Below, piece by piece: positions 25,191 to 33,725 of a stretch of 64,000 bases of DNA (the first letter of the stretch is position 1; each line of letters begins with the position of its first letter). The notes beneath the pieces are model-generated. The model did not search any database. It had not been told where the DNA came from and saw only the letters and a program-made list of their open reading frames with translations. Both the position numbers and the translations under genes were made by a program. Origin of the DNA: Mycobacterium interjectum (GTDB lineage Bacteria > Actinomycetota > Actinomycetes > Mycobacteriales > Mycobacteriaceae); NCBI GenBank assembly GCA_002102225.1, contig LQPB01000029.1, positions 1-64,000 of the forward strand, read 5' to 3'.

Positions 25191-25510
25191 CCGACCGGTG
25201 GCAGTACCTGATCGTGCTCGGCCTGTGCCTGGCGATCACCGCGCCCCTGGAGCTGTTCGGCGCGGGCGTCTACCGCCAGCCGCGCCGGGTCGCGCGGGCG
25301 GTGCTTCCGGTGGCGGCGCTGTTCCTGGTCTGGGACGCGGTGGCGATCGGCGCCGGTGTGTGGACCTACAACGGCGACTACATCACCGGCCTGCACATCC
25401 CTTTCGGGGTGCCCATCGAGGAAGTGCTGTTCTTCGTGGTGATCCCGCTGTGCGGCCTGCTGACCTACAACGCCGTGAGCGCGATCCTCGATCGGAGCAG
25501 GCGCCGATGA
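25187..25510 (+). CDS. crtYc: Lycopene beta-cyclase subunit C
   Basis: The 107-residue integral membrane protein has three hydrophobic segments and the motif IPFGVPIEEVLFF, conserved in the heterodimeric actinobacterial lycopene cyclases. With CrtYd it closes the beta-rings of lycopene to form beta-carotene in the membrane. The GTG start overlaps the TGA of crtB (GTGA), and the stop overlaps the ATG of crtYd. Confidence 0.93.
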   Translation: MTDRWQYLIVLGLCLAITAPLELFGAGVYRQPRRVARAVLPVAALFLVWDAVAIGAGVWTYNGDYITGLHIPFGVPIEEVLFFVVIPLCGLLTYNAVSAILDRSRRR

Positions 25511-25818
25511 CCGGGCTGGGCTACACCGTTCCGGCGATCGTGTCGGTCCTGGCGGTGTGCGCGCTGGAGTTCGCGCTGTTGCGCACCGGGCTGTTCCGGC
25601 GGGCCGCATACTGGCTGTCAATGGTGATCGTGCTCGGCTTCCAGGTTCCGGTCGATGGCTGGCTGACCAAACGCAGCGCCCCGATCGTGATCTACAACCA
25701 ACGCCAGACCAGCGGCGTGCGGTTCCCGTTCGACATCCCCGTCGAGGACTTCCTGTTCGGCTTCGCGCTGGTCACCGCCGTGCTGCTGTTGTGGGAGCGT
25801 AGCCGTGCGGGTCGCTAA
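25507..25818 (+). CDS. crtYd: Lycopene beta-cyclase subunit D
   Basis: The 103-residue membrane protein is the partner of CrtYc, with the matching motif FPFDIPVEDFLFG and three predicted transmembrane segments. The pair forms a pseudosymmetric cyclase. The ATG overlaps the crtYc stop, and the last 14 bp overlap the methyltransferase gene. The complete overlap chain crtI-crtB-crtYc-crtYd indicates one mRNA. Confidence 0.93.
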   Translation: MTGLGYTVPAIVSVLAVCALEFALLRTGLFRRAAYWLSMVIVLGFQVPVDGWLTKRSAPIVIYNQRQTSGVRFPFDIPVEDFLFGFALVTAVLLLWERSRAGR

Positions 25819-26530
25819 GACGGGTCTGCCCCGCGGCGAGGTGCCCGGCGCCTTCGACGGCGGCGCGGCGGCCTACGACCGGCTGGTCGGCGCCAACCCG
25901 TCCTACCACGCGAACCTGGCCCTCTCGGCGCACCGCATGGCGCTGCCCGCGGGGGGCCGGGGTCTGCGCCTGCTCGACGCCGGCTGCGGCACCGGCGCGT
26001 CGACGGCCGCGCTGCTGGCGGTGGCCCCCGAGGCGCAGATCGTCGCCGTGGACGCCGCCAACGGAATGCTCGACGCCGCACGGGCCAAGGCGTGGCCACC
26101 GTCGGTCCGGTTCGTGCACGCGCGGGTCGAAGAGCTCGACGAGCACGGCGTCAGCGGGCCGTTCGACGGCATTCTGGCCGCCTACCTGCTGCGCAACCTC
26201 GCGGACCCGGACGCCCAGCTCGGCGCCTTTCGCGCGCTGCTCCGACCCGGCGGCACACTGGCGCTGCACGAGTACTCGGTGCGCGATTCCGTCGCGGCGA
26301 CGTTGATCTGGCACGCGGTGTGCTGGGGCATCATCATCCCGGCCGGTTGGTGGCGCACCCGCGACAGCACGCTGTACCGGCATCTGTGGCGCAGCGTCCT
26401 CGCGTTCGACGGGGCGGCGCGGTTGCGGCGGCGGATGTCCGACGCCGGATTCACCGGGGTGCGCAGCGCCACCATGCCGGGCTGGGAACACAACGTCGTG
26501 CACACCTTCTTGGGCGAGGCCCCGCAATGA
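25805..26530 (+). CDS. SAM-dependent methyltransferase in the crt operon
   Basis: The 241-residue UbiE-like class I methyltransferase has the motif LRLLDAGCGTGASTAALLAV and the acidic VAVDAAN strand. Near the C-terminus is a paired WWRTRDSTLYRHLWRS stretch. It starts with GTG inside the end of crtYd and overlaps crtU by ATGA, so it is certainly part of the carotenoid operon. CrtU needs no extra methyltransferase for isorenieratene, so this enzyme suggests a methylated carotenoid or quinone product. The substrate is unknown. Confidence 0.85.
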   Translation: MRVAKTGLPRGEVPGAFDGGAAAYDRLVGANPSYHANLALSAHRMALPAGGRGLRLLDAGCGTGASTAALLAVAPEAQIVAVDAANGMLDAARAKAWPPSVRFVHARVEELDEHGVSGPFDGILAAYLLRNLADPDAQLGAFRALLRPGGTLALHEYSVRDSVAATLIWHAVCWGIIIPAGWWRTRDSTLYRHLWRSVLAFDGAARLRRRMSDAGFTGVRSATMPGWEHNVVHTFLGEAPQ

Positions 26531-28047
26531 CCGACCGCCGCCGGCGCATCCACCCGGCAACGCCGGGCCTGCCCGACGCGACCGCGCTCTCGTCGCGGCC
26601 CCGCGCGGTGGTGGTCGGCGCCGGAATCGCCGGTCTGACCGCCGCCACCGCGCTCGCCGAACGTGGCGTCGCGGTCGACCTGGTGGAACGCGAGAATTAC
26701 CTGGGCGGCCGGGTGGGCGGCTGGACCGAAAACCACGACGGCGCCGAGCTCGCGATGAACCGCGGGTTCCACGCCTTCTTCCGCCAGTACTACAACCTGC
26801 GGGCCCTGCTGCGCCGGGTCGACCCGCAGCTGCGCATGCTCGCCCCGGTCGAGGATTACCCGCTGATCGACGGCGCGGGTCGCCGCGACAGCTTCCGCGG
26901 GTTGCCCCGCACCCCGCCGTTCAACGCCCTGGCATTCGCGTTGCGCAGCCCGACGTTTCGGCTCGCCGACCTGGCGCGCATCAACGCCCGGGCCGCCGCG
27001 CCGCTGGCGGCGGTGTCGGTGCCCGACATCTATCGACGGCTCGACCACGTCGACGCCGAAACCTTCTTGAAGAGCATCAACTTTCCCGAGTCCGCGCGCC
27101 ATCTCGCGTTCGAGGTGTTCTCGCGCAGCTTCTTCGCCGAACCGGCGCAATTGTCCGCCGCCGAGTTGGCGACCATGTTCCACATCTACTTTCTGGGTTC
27201 CAGCGAGGGCCTGATCTTCGACGTCGCCACCGCGAATTTCGATGCGGCCCTGTGGGATCCGTTGGGCGACTACCTGCGGGACCGGGGTGTCCGCGTGCAC
27301 CTGGGCGCCGGGGTGTCCCGCATAATTCCGGGCACACCGAAAAGCCTTCGCGTCGAGACCGATTCGGGTGAGCACTTCGACGCGGACGCGGTGGTGCTAG
27401 CGCTCGACATCGGCGGCCTGCAGCGGGTGGCGGACGCGTCGCCCGGGCTCGGCGACGATTCCTGGCAGACCCGGATCCGGCGGCTGCGCACGGCGCCGCC
27501 GTTCGTGGTGCATCGGCTCTGGCTCGACCGGCCGGTCGACGCCCACCGGCCCGCCTTCCTCGGCACCGCCGGTCACGAGCCGGTCGACAACATCAGCGTG
27601 CTGGAGCGCTACGAACGCGACGCGGCCGGGTGGGCCCGCCGGCACGGCGGATCCGTCGTCGAATTGCACGCGTATGCGGCCGGCGCCGAATCGCCCGCGG
27701 AGGCGGCGATCAGCCGGCTGCACGAGCTGTATCCCGAAACCGCCTCGGCGCGTGTGGTTTACGAGCGCGAACTGCGCCGCAGCGACTGCCCGCTGTTCGC
27801 GCCCGGGACGTACCTGCAACGCCCGACCGTGGCCACGCCGCACCCGGGGCTGGTGCTGGCCGGGGACGGGATCCGCGTCGACCTGCCGGTGGCGCTGATG
27901 GAACGCGCGGCCACCACCGGATGGGCGGCCGCCAACCGGCTGCTGGGATCGTGGGGTCTTGCCGGCCACGAACTGTGCACGGTTCCCACCCGCGGCCGCT
28001 CGCCGTTGCTGCGGTCCCTCGCCGAGCGCCAGGGGCGGCGGCGATGA
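26527..28047 (+). CDS. crtU: Beta-carotene desaturase/methyl-migrating enzyme CrtU
   Basis: The 506-residue CrtI-superfamily flavoprotein has VVVGAGIAGLTAATALAERG and ERENYLGGRVGGW. Unlike CrtI it carries AMNRGFHAFFRQYYNLRALL and FSRSFFAEPAQLSAAELATM, typical of CrtU. CrtU aromatises the beta-rings of beta-carotene with a methyl shift to give isorenieratene (leprotene), the known pigment of several mycobacteria. The C-terminus has GLVLAGDGIRVDLPVALMER. It overlaps the methyltransferase and Rieske genes by ATGA at both ends. Confidence 0.9.
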   Translation: MTDRRRRIHPATPGLPDATALSSRPRAVVVGAGIAGLTAATALAERGVAVDLVERENYLGGRVGGWTENHDGAELAMNRGFHAFFRQYYNLRALLRRVDPQLRMLAPVEDYPLIDGAGRRDSFRGLPRTPPFNALAFALRSPTFRLADLARINARAAAPLAAVSVPDIYRRLDHVDAETFLKSINFPESARHLAFEVFSRSFFAEPAQLSAAELATMFHIYFLGSSEGLIFDVATANFDAALWDPLGDYLRDRGVRVHLGAGVSRIIPGTPKSLRVETDSGEHFDADAVVLALDIGGLQRVADASPGLGDDSWQTRIRRLRTAPPFVVHRLWLDRPVDAHRPAFLGTAGHEPVDNISVLERYERDAAGWARRHGGSVVELHAYAAGAESPAEAAISRLHELYPETASARVVYERELRRSDCPLFAPGTYLQRPTVATPHPGLVLAGDGIRVDLPVALMERAATTGWAAANRLLGSWGLAGHELCTVPTRGRSPLLRSLAERQGRRR

Positions 28048-29036
28048 GCGTCGCCGACCGCTTGCGCCGGCGGTCGAAAGACTGGCCCGTCGGCGTCATT
28101 CCGCGCGCCTCCTGGACCCGGCAGCGCCCGACCTATCGCGACGCGCAACCGGGGATCATCAACGCCGCGCTGGAACGCTCCCAGCGGCGCCCGACCGGAA
28201 ACTGGTACGTGTTCGCCGCGAGCCGCGACGTGCACACCGGTCGCCCCTACGGGGCGCGCGTCGCCGGCATCGACCTGGTCGCGTGGCGCGACAGGCACCG
28301 CCGGCTGCGCGTCGGTCCCGCGAGCTGTCCGCACCTGGGCGCCGACCTCGCCACGGGGCTGGTGCGCGGCGGGGTCCTGTACTGCCGATGGCACGGGCTG
28401 GCAATCGACGGCGAGACGTGCGAATTGCGTTGGCGGCCTTTCCCCAGCCACGACGACGGCGTGCTGGCGTGGGTACGCCTCGACTCCGTGGGCGGAGAAG
28501 CCCCGCTGGACGAGCCGGTCATCGCGCCGAGGCCAGCGGGGGACACCCTGGCGGCGGTCACCCGGCTGGTCGGTCAGTGCGAACCGGCCGACATCATGGC
28601 CAACCGGCTCGATCCCTGGCACGGCGCGTGGTTTCACCCCTACTCCTTCACCCGGCTGGAGGTGCTCACCACCCCCACCGAGGAGGACGACCGGTTTCTG
28701 GTCTCGGTGACCTTCCGGATGGGCCGCTTCGGCGTGCCCGTCATCGCCGAATTCACCACCCCCGAGGCGCGCACCGTCGTGATGCGCATCATCGAGGGCG
28801 AGGGAACCGGCAGCGTCGTCGAAACCCACGCGACGCCAATGGGTTCAGGGCCCGACGGCCGACCACGCGTCGCCGTCGTCGAGGCCACCGTCGCCACGTC
28901 GCAGCGCCCCGGCTTCATCGCTGCGCGCCGCGCGGGCCCGTTGATCACACCGCTGATGCGCTACGCCGCCATGCGGTTGTGGCGTGACGACATGGCGTAT
29001 GCGGAGCGCCGCTACCGCCGACGCGCGGGTGGCTAA
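28044..29036 (+). CDS. Rieske [2Fe-2S] protein of the crt operon
   Basis: The 330-residue protein carries a Rieske cluster motif: Cys95/His97 in SCPHLGADL and Cys114/His117 in YCRWHGLAI. The C-terminal ~180 residues have MANRLDPWHGAWFHPYSF, which could supply a mononuclear site, but a canonical D/E-x-x-H-x4-H facial triad is not evident. The gene is coupled to crtU by ATGA, so it probably oxidises or hydroxylates the aromatic carotenoid or acts as its electron carrier. This is inference. Confidence 0.85.
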   Translation: MSVADRLRRRSKDWPVGVIPRASWTRQRPTYRDAQPGIINAALERSQRRPTGNWYVFAASRDVHTGRPYGARVAGIDLVAWRDRHRRLRVGPASCPHLGADLATGLVRGGVLYCRWHGLAIDGETCELRWRPFPSHDDGVLAWVRLDSVGGEAPLDEPVIAPRPAGDTLAAVTRLVGQCEPADIMANRLDPWHGAWFHPYSFTRLEVLTTPTEEDDRFLVSVTFRMGRFGVPVIAEFTTPEARTVVMRIIEGEGTGSVVETHATPMGSGPDGRPRVAVVEATVATSQRPGFIAARRAGPLITPLMRYAAMRLWRDDMAYAERRYRRRAGG

Positions 29037-29083
29037 CATGGACGTGCCGCAGCACGCGCCACCACCGGAAGTCCGAAGCAGCG

Positions 29084-29548
29084 ATGAAGAAAGCGCATTT
29101 CGCCGTCGTGATCGTCAGCGTGGGTGCGCACTTCGCCTACCTCGCCTACCTGCCCAGTGGCGGCTTCCTGGCGCTGCGCTGGCCGCGCACCATCTGGCTG
29201 CACCTGGCGAGCGTGGGCTGGGGCGTGGTGGTCGTGACCCTGCCGGTGCCGTGTCCGCTGACTTCCCTGGAAGATTGGGCGCGCGCACGAGCCGGCATGG
29301 CGCCACTGCCGTCGACCGGGTTTGTCGACCGTTACGTCGAGGGTGTTCTGTATCCGCCGGGCCGGACCGGTGCCGCGCAGGCCCTGGCCTTCATCGCGGC
29401 CGCCATCTCGTGGATCGCGCTGGCGCGACGGCGCGCGTCACCTCCGCCCCTACCGTCGCTGTCCGGCCGGACTCGGCGTGCTCGCCTCCGGGCGGCGCCC
29501 AACGTGGCGGAAGTGACTATGATCCGGACGCACGGCAGGTTGCACTAG
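29084..29548 (+). CDS. DUF2784-family membrane protein
   Basis: The 154-residue protein has three hydrophobic segments (about 5-32, 35-57 and 98-115). The DUF2784 hallmark motifs RWPRTIWLHLASVGWGV, PCPLTSLEDWARARAG and VEGVLYPPG are present. The Arg-rich tail (about 115-154) is not membrane-like. It follows the Rieske gene by 47 bp, so it is probably the last structural gene of the crt operon. Function is unknown in this family. Confidence 0.85.
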   Translation: MKKAHFAVVIVSVGAHFAYLAYLPSGGFLALRWPRTIWLHLASVGWGVVVVTLPVPCPLTSLEDWARARAGMAPLPSTGFVDRYVEGVLYPPGRTGAAQALAFIAAAISWIALARRRASPPPLPSLSGRTRRARLRAAPNVAEVTMIRTHGRLH

Positions 29549-29601
29549 GTCGCGGATAATCGCACGGATACGCTGTTGGGTCTTATGAAGGATGCGGGTA
29601 G

Positions 29602-30126
29602 GTGAGCAAGCGCCGCGCGGAGGATCCACCGCCCGGGCGGGCTGAGCTGGAGAGGCAGCTGTCGGCCGACATGCGGGCGATCACCGCGCAATCGGATCGG
29701 ATCGGCCGCCACTTCGCGCGCACGAACGAGGTCGGCAGCAGCGATTTCCATGCCCTCCTGCACATCATGGTCAGCGAAACGGCGGGAAAGCCGTTGACCC
29801 TGGCCCAGCTGCGGCAGCGCATGGACGTATCACCCGCGGCGATCACCTATCTCGTCGACCGGATGATCGAGGCGGGCCACATCCGGCGCGAAGCCGATCC
29901 CGAGGACCGGCGGAAGTGGCTGCTGCGCTACGAGGAAAGCGGGATGACGTTAGCGCACTCTTTCTTCAGGCCGCTCGGCATCCATCTCAGCAAGGCCATG
30001 GCGGACTTGAGCGACAAGGACCTCCGCGCCGCTCATCGCGTTTTGTCGGCGATGATCGCGGCGATGGCGACGTTCGAGGATGAGCTAGCCGACGCAGCCC
30101 CTCGGCGGCAACCAACCCCGCGCTAA
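29602..30126 (+). CDS. MarR-family regulator, CrtR-like (paralogue 1)
   Basis: The 174-residue winged-helix protein has GSSDFHALLHIMVSETAGKP, LAQLRQRMDVSPAAITYLVD (recognition helix region) and the wing DPEDRRKWLLRYEESG. It is clearly paralogous to the MarR at 35911-36393, sharing RALLHI, LRQRM, AAITYLV and AAHRV. GTG at 29602 is the start. In Corynebacterium a MarR protein, CrtR, represses carotenogenesis in response to GGPP, which makes that role likely here. The last 42 bp overlap the convergent glycosyltransferase gene. Confidence 0.9.
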   Translation: MSKRRAEDPPPGRAELERQLSADMRAITAQSDRIGRHFARTNEVGSSDFHALLHIMVSETAGKPLTLAQLRQRMDVSPAAITYLVDRMIEAGHIRREADPEDRRKWLLRYEESGMTLAHSFFRPLGIHLSKAMADLSDKDLRAAHRVLSAMIAAMATFEDELADAAPRRQPTPR

Positions 30127-31338
30127 CCTCTGCTCGATCAGGTCAGCCCCCCGGGCCACGCCGCCGGTCGCCGCGAAACCGGCCGCCACCCGACGCGCGC
30201 CGTCCGCCATGGTCATCGCCTCGCGCACGGCGGCACGGAGGCGCTCCACGGTCAGGCGCTTCGCGGGCAGCCGGGTGCCGCAGCGGGCCACCTGCACGCG
30301 GCGCGCGACCTCGGCCTGATCGCGCGCAAAGGGCACCGCACAGACCGGGACGCCGCGGTCCAGCGCCTTGACGGTGGTGCCCATCCCGCCGTGGGTGACG
30401 GCGCAGATCGCACGGTCCAGGACCGCGCCATGACTGACAAACCGGCACACGGTGGCGTTGGCGGTGTGCGGCAGCCCCTGGGGCACGCCCGCCGGAAACG
30501 TGGCGACCACGTGGACGGGTTCATCGGCCAACGCCTGCAGGGCGATTCGGCCGAGCCTCGCGTCGGCCTGCGCGAGGGAGGAGGTGCTGACCAGCACGAT
30601 GGGCCGGTCGATGGCCCCGATCCAATCCGGGACGGTCGCGGGGGCCGGTTCGAACTCACACGCACCGACGAAATGCACGTCCCGCCAATCGGGATGCGGG
30701 TACTCGAGAGGCTCTCCGCCGACCGCCAACAGCAGCGGGGCGCGGCGCATGAGCCCGTCCACCGACTTGACCGGCGGCACACCCAATTCCGCGCGGACGA
30801 CGTTGACCCTGGGCACTATCCGGCGATCGAAAAGACAGCTGACGAACGGACGCATCGATGCGTCACGGACCTTCCCGATCGGGCCGGGCAGCGGCCGCAG
30901 GCCGGGACCGAACGGCGGCGCCGCCCGCGATCTCAGGTAGGGCGTGAACGGCGAAAAGACCAGCCAGGGAAGACCACTGGCCTCGGCCGCCGACGCGGCC
31001 CCCCAGCAGTTCGCGTCGACGATGACCGCGTCGGGCCGGATCCGTGCCAGCGCGTTTCGCAGGTCGTCGACCTCGATCACCGCGCGCCGGCACAACACGT
31101 CGATCGTCGTCTTGAGGACCCCTAAGGCGTTGGGCGCCAGCCAATCGCGGCCGGCGATGGCCTCGATTCGCGGGTCCACCGCCTCGGTGTGGACGCCGGC
31201 CGCACGCATGGCGGGCACGCCGGCGGCCAGGGTGCGCAGGTGGACCTGGTGCCCGCGCCCGCCCAACTCCCGCAGCAGCGCACCCAAGGGATACAGGTGG
31301 CCCAGCGCGGGCGACCCGTAAGCCAGAATCACAGCCAT
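30085..31338 (-). CDS. UGT-type (GT1) glycosyltransferase, candidate carotenoid glycosyltransferase
   Basis: The 417-residue GT-B protein has the N-terminal GSPALGHLYPLGALLREL (acceptor side). The C-terminal UGT signature is THGGMGTTVKALDRGVPVCA followed by PFARDQAEVARRV, which binds nucleotide sugar. It is related to zeaxanthin glucosyltransferase CrtX and macrolide glycosyltransferases. It follows the IPP isomerase gene by 12 bp in the SOUL-TspO-fni operon. A glycosylated carotenoid is a reasonable product, but the acceptor is inferred from context only. Confidence 0.85.
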   Translation of the reverse strand: MAVILAYGSPALGHLYPLGALLRELGGRGHQVHLRTLAAGVPAMRAAGVHTEAVDPRIEAIAGRDWLAPNALGVLKTTIDVLCRRAVIEVDDLRNALARIRPDAVIVDANCWGAASAAEASGLPWLVFSPFTPYLRSRAAPPFGPGLRPLPGPIGKVRDASMRPFVSCLFDRRIVPRVNVVRAELGVPPVKSVDGLMRRAPLLLAVGGEPLEYPHPDWRDVHFVGACEFEPAPATVPDWIGAIDRPIVLVSTSSLAQADARLGRIALQALADEPVHVVATFPAGVPQGLPHTANATVCRFVSHGAVLDRAICAVTHGGMGTTVKALDRGVPVCAVPFARDQAEVARRVQVARCGTRLPAKRLTVERLRAAVREAMTMADGARRVAAGFAATGGVARGADLIEQRLARGWLPPRGCVG

Positions 31339-31350
31339 GCGCCGTCGCTC

Positions 31351-32397
31351 TTACGAAATGGGTGTCACGCCAACGTTTCGCAGGGCCGGCAGGTCGGCCG
31401 CCCCACACCCGTGCAGGCAGATGCGGAGCTCGTCGATGAATCGCTGCAGCCAGTCCGTCGCGGCCTCAACCGACTCGATCGCCGCCGGCAACAGCGGCCG
31501 GGCCATGGCCACCACGTCGGCGCCCAGGGCCAGCGCCTTGGCGGCGTCCATGCCGGTCCGGATCCCACCCGAGGCGACCAGCGGGATGTCCGGCAGCGCC
31601 GCGCGAACCTCCCCGATCGCCTGCGCGGTCGGTATGCCCCAGTCCGCCAGGTCGGGGTAGCGCAGTTCGCCGTAGCGGACGAACTGCTCGACGCGCGACC
31701 ACGAGGTTCCGCCGGCCCCGGCCACATCGATGGCCGCCACCGGCGGCTCCCCCGACAGGCGCAGCAATTCGCCGATCGCCGCGGCGCCGATCCCGTGCCC
31801 GACCTCCTTCAGCAACACCGGGTAGCCCAGCATGTCGGCCAGGTCATGCAGGCGATCCAGCGACCCCGCGAAGTCGGTGTCGCCGTGGTGCTGGACGGCC
31901 TCCTGAAGCGGATTGGTATGCACGGCAAGCGCATTCGCCCCAACCCGGTCGAGCGCTTGAACGATGTCCGGCACGGCATCCTTGGTCAGCTGGGACAGCC
32001 CGATGTTGCCGAACAACAGCACGTCGGGCGCCACGTCGCGCACGGTGAAGCTGGCGGCGGCCCGCTCCCCCAGGACGCTGTCGAGCATCACGCGCTGTGA
32101 CCCCAGCATCATTCCGATGCCGAGGCGTTGCGCGGCGGAGGCCAGGTTCCGGTTGATGGTGCCCGACAACTCCGCGCCGCCGGTCATGGCGCCGATCAGG
32201 ACGGGCGCTTGCAACCGCGCGCCCAGGAAGTCGGTGCGAAGGTCGATGTCGCCCAGGTTGGTCTGCGTCAGGGCGTTGTAGGGCAGTGCGTAACGTTCTA
32301 GGCCCGTCGTCACACCCTGATAGCCCACATCGCCGTCGAGGCATACGTCGATGTGGCGGCGCTTGCGGGTGGACATTTCACCACGGTCGGCCGTCAT
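31351..32397 (-). CDS. fni: Type 2 isopentenyl-diphosphate delta-isomerase
   Basis: This FMN/NADPH-dependent enzyme interconverts IPP and DMAPP. The 348-residue protein has [10 protein letters not shown] near the start, IGAMTGG (about 69-75), GMMLGSQR, and the FMN phosphate region [20 protein letters not shown]. The ATG overlaps the stop of the tspO gene (ATGA). Its place in the carotenoid island suggests a dedicated isoprenoid supply when the pigment is made. Confidence 0.95.
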   Translation of the reverse strand: MTADRGEMSTRKRRHIDVCLDGDVGYQGVTTGLERYALPYNALTQTNLGDIDLRTDFLGARLQAPVLIGAMTGGAELSGTINRNLASAAQRLGIGMMLGSQRVMLDSVLGERAAASFTVRDVAPDVLLFGNIGLSQLTKDAVPDIVQALDRVGANALAVHTNPLQEAVQHHGDTDFAGSLDRLHDLADMLGYPVLLKEVGHGIGAAAIGELLRLSGEPPVAAIDVAGAGGTSWSRVEQFVRYGELRYPDLADWGIPTAQAIGEVRAALPDIPLVASGGIRTGMDAAKALALGADVVAMARPLLPAAIESVEAATDWLQRFIDELRICLHGCGAADLPALRNVGVTPIS

Positions 32398-32897
32398 GGC
32401 AGGTCGATCCTATCGCGGCGATTCAACATCCAGATGTGGGTCGACAGCACGAAGGCGAACGCACACCAGGCGGGATACAGGCACAGCCACGCGGCTCGCG
32501 TGCCGCGGACCACGATGGCGCGCCGGGCCAGGTCGGCGCTGCTCGCGGTCAGCGCGGCGTTCACCGCGACCGCGGCCGCCAGATGGCGGCGGTTGAAGAA
32601 CACCCAAGACCAGCTGGCATTCAGCAGCAGGTTGACCACCAGAGCACGCAGGTAGGAGCGGGCCGCCGGCGCGTTCCGGGCGTCACGGAGCCGGTCGAAG
32701 GTGGCCGCGGATACCGCCGCGATGTCGGTGTACAAGACCGGCCAGACGACGGGAAACGCCGACCGCGGGGGCTGATAGGGCGGTTTGCGCAGTTGCCGGT
32801 ACCAGACCGACTGAGCGGCCGGCCGGGTAGCCAGACCACCCACCGTCGCGGTCGCGGCCACCACCGCGGTGGTGGTGACGAAGGTGGCTGTGCGCAT
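32394..32897 (-). CDS. TspO/MBR-family protein (paralogue 1)
   Basis: The 167-residue protein has five predicted transmembrane segments and the TspO hallmarks [37 protein letters not shown] and the C-terminal [19 protein letters not shown]. TspO (also called CrtK) binds porphyrins and is linked to light and oxygen control of pigments in Rhodobacter. It starts 2 bp after the SOUL gene and overlaps fni. A second tspO lies at 38529-39008. Confidence 0.93.
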   Translation of the reverse strand: MRTATFVTTTAVVAATATVGGLATRPAAQSVWYRQLRKPPYQPPRSAFPVVWPVLYTDIAAVSAATFDRLRDARNAPAARSYLRALVVNLLLNASWSWVFFNRRHLAAAVAVNAALTASSADLARRAIVVRGTRAAWLCLYPAWCAFAFVLSTHIWMLNRRDRIDLP

Positions 32898-32899
32898 GG

Positions 32900-33490
32900 T
32901 TACGAGGCCGGCGCCACCGCAACGGCAATCTCGTTGCGGCGCAGCGCCGGAACCGTCCAGGGCGGATCGTAGAACCAGGCCTCCGGCGTATCGACGGCCT
33001 CGAAACCGGTCTCGCGCAAGGTGGTCATCAATTCGGCGGTGTGCGCGGCGATGGCGCGCCGGCTGCGGCTGCCCGTGAAGCGGTGTACCGCGACCGTCTC
33101 CGGCGGCACGGCCACCAGCCTCACATTGCCGTCGTCGGGCTCGGGTAACGACTCCAGCGTCTTGCCGGCCGGCATGAAAAAGCGGATCACCCATTGGCGA
33201 TCGGCCGCCGCCTCTTGCGCCACCGGCGCCGTCATCGCGATCTTCTCGTGCACGCGGTTGCCGCCGAAGATGTAGCGGGCGAGGCGGCGAAAGCCGGTAT
33301 TGCGGGCGGCCTCTTCACCGGCGGTGACGGTCGTCTCCGCGGCGACCCGGGCGCCGTAGCGGCGGATCTCGACGTCCCGAGTCAGCTGCTCGGCGCTGTA
33401 GTCCGGCTCCTTGGTGCCGTGCCGGTAGCCGACCACCGAGCCCGCCGCATCGATGACCTGGCCAATCATGGCTCCCATCGACCCGAACAC
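32900..33490 (-). CDS. SOUL-family heme-binding protein
   Basis: The 196-residue protein contains a SOUL domain (VEIRRYGARVAAETTV, then FGGNRVHEKIAMTAPV, then RFFMPAGKTLESLPEP). It ends YDPPWTVPALRRNEIAVAV. SOUL proteins bind heme or other tetrapyrroles. GTG at 33490 with AGGTGG upstream is my start choice; ATG at 33478 is an alternative. It is the first gene of the SOUL-tspO-fni-UGT operon and is divergent from mmpL paralogue 1 around operator B. Confidence 0.88.
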   Translation of the reverse strand: MFGSMGAMIGQVIDAAGSVVGYRHGTKEPDYSAEQLTRDVEIRRYGARVAAETTVTAGEEAARNTGFRRLARYIFGGNRVHEKIAMTAPVAQEAAADRQWVIRFFMPAGKTLESLPEPDDGNVRLVAVPPETVAVHRFTGSRSRRAIAAHTAELMTTLRETGFEAVDTPEAWFYDPPWTVPALRRNEIAVAVAPAS

Positions 33491-33611
33491 ATTGCCACCT
33501 CGTTCCTTCGATCGTCGTTCTGTGATACCCGGGGCGCCGCCTGGCAACCCCCGTTGGCGCCTCGAATCTCAACGGCACACCCGGGTCAGCCTAACGGAAT
33601 TTCGCAAATTA

Positions 33612-33642
33612 GTTAAGTACTTGAATGTTTAAGAAACTTAAC
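33612..33642. promoter_or_regulatory. Putative MarR operator B at the SOUL/mmpL divergent promoter
   Basis: GTTAAGT (33612-33618) and ACTTAAC (33636-33642) are perfect 7-bp inverted arms around an AT-rich 17-nt spacer containing TTGAATGTTTAAG. It lies 84 bp upstream of mmpL paralogue 1 and 122 bp upstream of the SOUL gene. Confidence 0.65.
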
Positions 33643-33725
33643 CTACTGTTGGCGGTGGGGCGCGGGCGGCCAAAGCGCTGCTGGGCATGGCCGGCGCAGC
33701 CGCGGATCACTGCAGAGGGCGGTGC

